In this document: one piece after another, positions 5,623-6,739 of the stretch | Layout of the letters: each line of letters opens with the position of its first letter | Position numbering within the stretch: position 1 is the first letter of the stretch | Source: Oscillospiraceae bacterium | Lineage (GTDB): Bacteria > Bacillota > Clostridia > Oscillospirales > Ruminococcaceae | Length of the DNA: 6,739 nucleotides | NCBI GenBank assembly: GCA_017848155.1 | Contig: JAGAKC010000179.1 | Location: 1 to 6,739 of the forward strand | Direction: 5' to 3' | Notes under the pieces: model-generated | Told to the model about the DNA's origin: nothing | The model's database searches: none | Seen by the model: the letters and a program-made list of their open reading frames with translations, nothing else | Made by a program: the position numbers and the translations under genes

Positions 5623-5919
5623 TTAAGCAGACTGGTATATCGTTACCCCCGTCCGCAGAATCTCACTTTCTATCACCGAGCCGGGCTCGATATCCTGAAT
5701 GTCGATAAGGTCAACAGGGCAGTCCACCGAGCTGCAAACATCCTCCAGAAGTCCGAAGAACGACAGCCCTTTCAGTCCGCTGTCAACCATGATATCAAGG
5801 TCGCTGCCTGCGGAGGAATTTCCCCTGCTTGCCGAGCCGAAAAGCACCACCTTACGGACATTGTGGCTCTTAAACACAGGCACGAGCCGTTCCTTTATCT
5901 CGTTGATGCTATAAGGCAT
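5623..5919 (-). CDS. MNT-type nucleotidyltransferase domain protein
   Basis: This 98-aa protein has the minimal nucleotidyltransferase fold. The signature GSASRG (28-33) is followed by SDLDIMV with Asp40 and Asp42, and a third acidic residue at Asp70 in PVDLIDI. These three carboxylates bind metal and nucleotide. In this family many members are MntA-type antitoxins that AMPylate a HEPN (HepT) ribonuclease partner encoded next door (established for several systems). No HEPN gene is seen here: behind it is only a short truncated ORF, and in front is a regulator remnant. I prefer the second ATG (5919-5917, MPYSINEIKERLVPVFKSHN) since GGAG lies seven bases upstream; the ATG at 5925 is almost on top of that site. 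It has its own promoter. It may be an orphan antitoxin or a housekeeping-independent MNT protein. Confidence 0.87.
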   Translation of the reverse strand: MPYSINEIKERLVPVFKSHNVRKVVLFGSASRGNSSAGSDLDIMVDSGLKGLSFFGLLEDVCSSVDCPVDLIDIQDIEPGSVIESEILRTGVTIYQSA

Positions 5920-5950
5920 AGTCATTCTCCTTTCCGTGTAGCTTTACTAT

Positions 5951-5979
5951 ATTGTACCACCATTTCCGCAAAAAATCAA
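5951..5979 (-). promoter_or_regulatory. Promoter of the nucleotidyltransferase gene
   Basis: On the minus strand TTGATT (5979-5974) and TACAAT (5956-5951) are spaced by 17 bp with an extended -10 (TGG before TACAAT). The start of transcription would be about 25 bases before the ATG. Confidence 0.72.
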
Positions 5980-5989
5980 GCGCAAAGAC

Positions 5990-6016
5990 AAAGCGGTCAG
6001 AAGAACTGACCGCTTT
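5990..6016 (-). terminator. Strong terminator hairpin after the GyrI-like remnant
   Basis: AAAGCGGTCAG (5990-6000) and CTGACCGCTTT (6006-6016) form an 11-bp perfect stem with a 5-base loop, six bases after the stop at 6023. On the minus strand the stem ends in TTT and continues GTCTTTGCGC. It separates this gene from the nucleotidyltransferase promoter. Confidence 0.82.
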
Positions 6017-6022
6017 AAACTA

Positions 6023-6316
6023 TTATTCACAGGCGATGTAGATATCCATACTCTCTCCGTCCGTTTCAAAGCAAGGGATAATGCCCTCCCAGACGTGCTT
6101 CAATCCGTTTATCTTCATATACTCATCGATAGCCTTATAGCCGTTCGGAATGACCACAAACGGATTGTCAAACGGACTTTCGATATGCACAGCCGCATAT
6201 TTCTGTGCTTTCTGTTCCTTTATCTCAAGACCGTCGGGGGTGAGCTCATCAGGCAGTACCCATGCGGCGGTGTACGCTTGACTTTTTCGGATTTTCCGCA
6301 ACCTGAGGTTGACAGG
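6023..6316 (-). pseudogene. C-terminal remnant of a GyrI-like / AraC effector-binding domain
   Basis: The frame from 6316 (after a stop at 6319-6317) to 6023 has no ATG at its front; the only early start-like codon is TTG at 6301 with no ribosome site. The conserved part begins around SQAYTAAWVLPDELTPDGLE and continues KYAAVHIESPFDNPFVVIP, NGYKAIDEYMKING, and ends with CFETDGESMDIYIACE. This resembles the final 80 or so residues of ligand-binding (GyrI-like) domains found alone (about 150 aa) or behind an AraC helix-turn-helix (about 290 aa). The DNA-binding part and the first half of the ligand domain are missing, so it should be non-functional as a regulator. The upstream bases 6302-6358 show no continuation in any frame. 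A downstream hairpin is kept, as expected for the true 3' end of a gene. Confidence 0.65.
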
Positions 6317-6358
6317 TTATACAGAAAAACGCAGGATAAGGGTGTTTTTACAACAAAA

Positions 6359-6382
6359 GCCGCACTCGTTTTCGGGTACGGC
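6359..6382 (-). terminator. Terminator of the GNAT acetyltransferase gene
   Basis: GCCGCACTCG (6359-6368) pairs with CGGGTACGGC (6373-6382): a 10-bp stem with one mismatch and one G-T pair around a 4-base loop. On the minus strand it is followed by TTTTGTTGT. It lies about 50 bases after the acetyltransferase stop. Confidence 0.65.
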
Positions 6383-6431
6383 TCGATATATGGTGTTATG
6401 CAAATTGGAAATAGTGCGTATAATCTCATAC

Positions 6432-6739
6432 TTAATGAAGTATCATTCTCATTAATACCGTTCCTTCGTTATTTTCAAGTTCTTCAAATCCCATCTTCTT
6501 ATACAATGCATAGCCTATTCTCATTACTTCAGGCTTTGTAGTGAAACAAACTTCCTCAATACCCAACTTGCGGCATTTATCCAACATGGCATTCAGCATA
6601 GGTCTTGCAAACCCCCGTCCTCTGCATTCCGGTTTAATGAATAAACGCTTGGCCTCTGCTGTATGTTCTCCTGTCCTCTTGATTGCAATTGTAGCAACAG
6701 GCTTTTTTTCGTCATACCCAAGTAGCAAAGCTCCATCAC
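6432..6739 (-). CDS. GNAT family N-acetyltransferase (C-terminal part, cut by window edge)
   Basis: The frame is open to the right edge, so only the last about 102 codons are present and the true start lies outside the window. The visible part reads DGALLLGYDEKKPVATIAI, then EAKRLFIKPECRGRGFARPM, with the acetyl-CoA pyrophosphate-binding motif A as CRGRGFA, and helix LNAMLDKCRKLG. It ends with the motif B region YALYKKMGFEELENNEGTVL and MRMILH. GNAT enzymes move an acetyl group from acetyl-CoA to an amine on a small molecule or protein. The substrate cannot be read from the sequence. Length and order of the motifs match a normal family C-terminus, with no sign of damage. Confidence 0.9.
   Translation of the reverse strand, partial: DGALLLGYDEKKPVATIAIKRTGEHTAEAKRLFIKPECRGRGFARPMLNAMLDKCRKLGIEEVCFTTKPEVMRIGYALYKKMGFEELENNEGTVLMRMILH

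Noticed and set aside
6095..6541. 148-codon plus-strand frame, including a lifelike stretch PEVDRLYRKTQDKGVFTTKA near 6302-6361.
   Set aside because: Its two ends are shadows of the minus-strand regulator remnant and GNAT gene, and the middle contains a GNAT terminator hairpin. The codons of the middle look plausible, so a lost plus-strand gene fragment is not fully excluded.
1..6739. CRISPR array, tRNA, rRNA, riboswitch or phage genes.
   Set aside because: No regularly spaced repeats, no tRNA-like cloverleaf, no conserved riboswitch core and no phage protein could be seen.

Overview
The window looks like chromosomal DNA from a Gram-positive Clostridia-type anaerobe, probably Ruminococcus/Oscillospiraceae-like (inference). 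The signs are strong GGAGG-type ribosome sites, near-consensus sigma-A promoters with exact 17-bp spacers, heavy use of AGA/AGG/ATA codons, and protein sequences that read like that group. Almost every gene is on the minus strand. The exception is one AT-rich plus-strand gene in the middle.

Layout. (a) 1-1089: a MarR-type repressor and a MATE efflux pump form a tightly coupled minus-strand operon; the pump runs off the left edge. A perfect TTGACA-17-TATAAT promoter is followed at once by a perfect 7-2-7 palindrome, which suggests autorepression. (b) 1090-1300: a gene-poor stretch holding what looks like the first end of an IS30-type insertion sequence (promoter, Shine-Dalgarno, first 18 codons). 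(c) 1309-3102: an AT-rich gene, also with a perfect promoter, encoding a 573-aa exported protein made of two copies of a DUF6273-like domain. (d) 3165-4200: a 96-aa hypothetical protein followed by an alpha/beta-hydrolase ORF whose second half is replaced by what looks like the tail of a family-2 glycosyltransferase. (e) 4221-5548: trxA-trxB, a complete thioredoxin/thioredoxin reductase operon ending in a terminator that contains the trxB stop codon. (f) 5518-5979: a lone MNT-type nucleotidyltransferase with a truncated ORF behind it. (g) 5990-6316: the C-terminal remnant of a GyrI-like/AraC effector-binding protein, ended by a strong hairpin. (h) 6359-6739: a GNAT acetyltransferase that runs off the right edge, with its own terminator.

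Functionally, the clear intact units are the drug-efflux operon with its regulator, and the thioredoxin system (NADPH to TrxB to TrxA to protein disulfides). The rest is accessory material with repeated signs of decay: an IS remnant, a fused ORF, a headless regulator, and a nucleotidyltransferase without a visible HEPN partner. I see no CRISPR array, tRNA, rRNA or riboswitch, and no convincing new multi-gene system. The most unusual items are the hydrolase/glycosyltransferase chimera and the duplicated exported DUF6273 protein beside IS debris.
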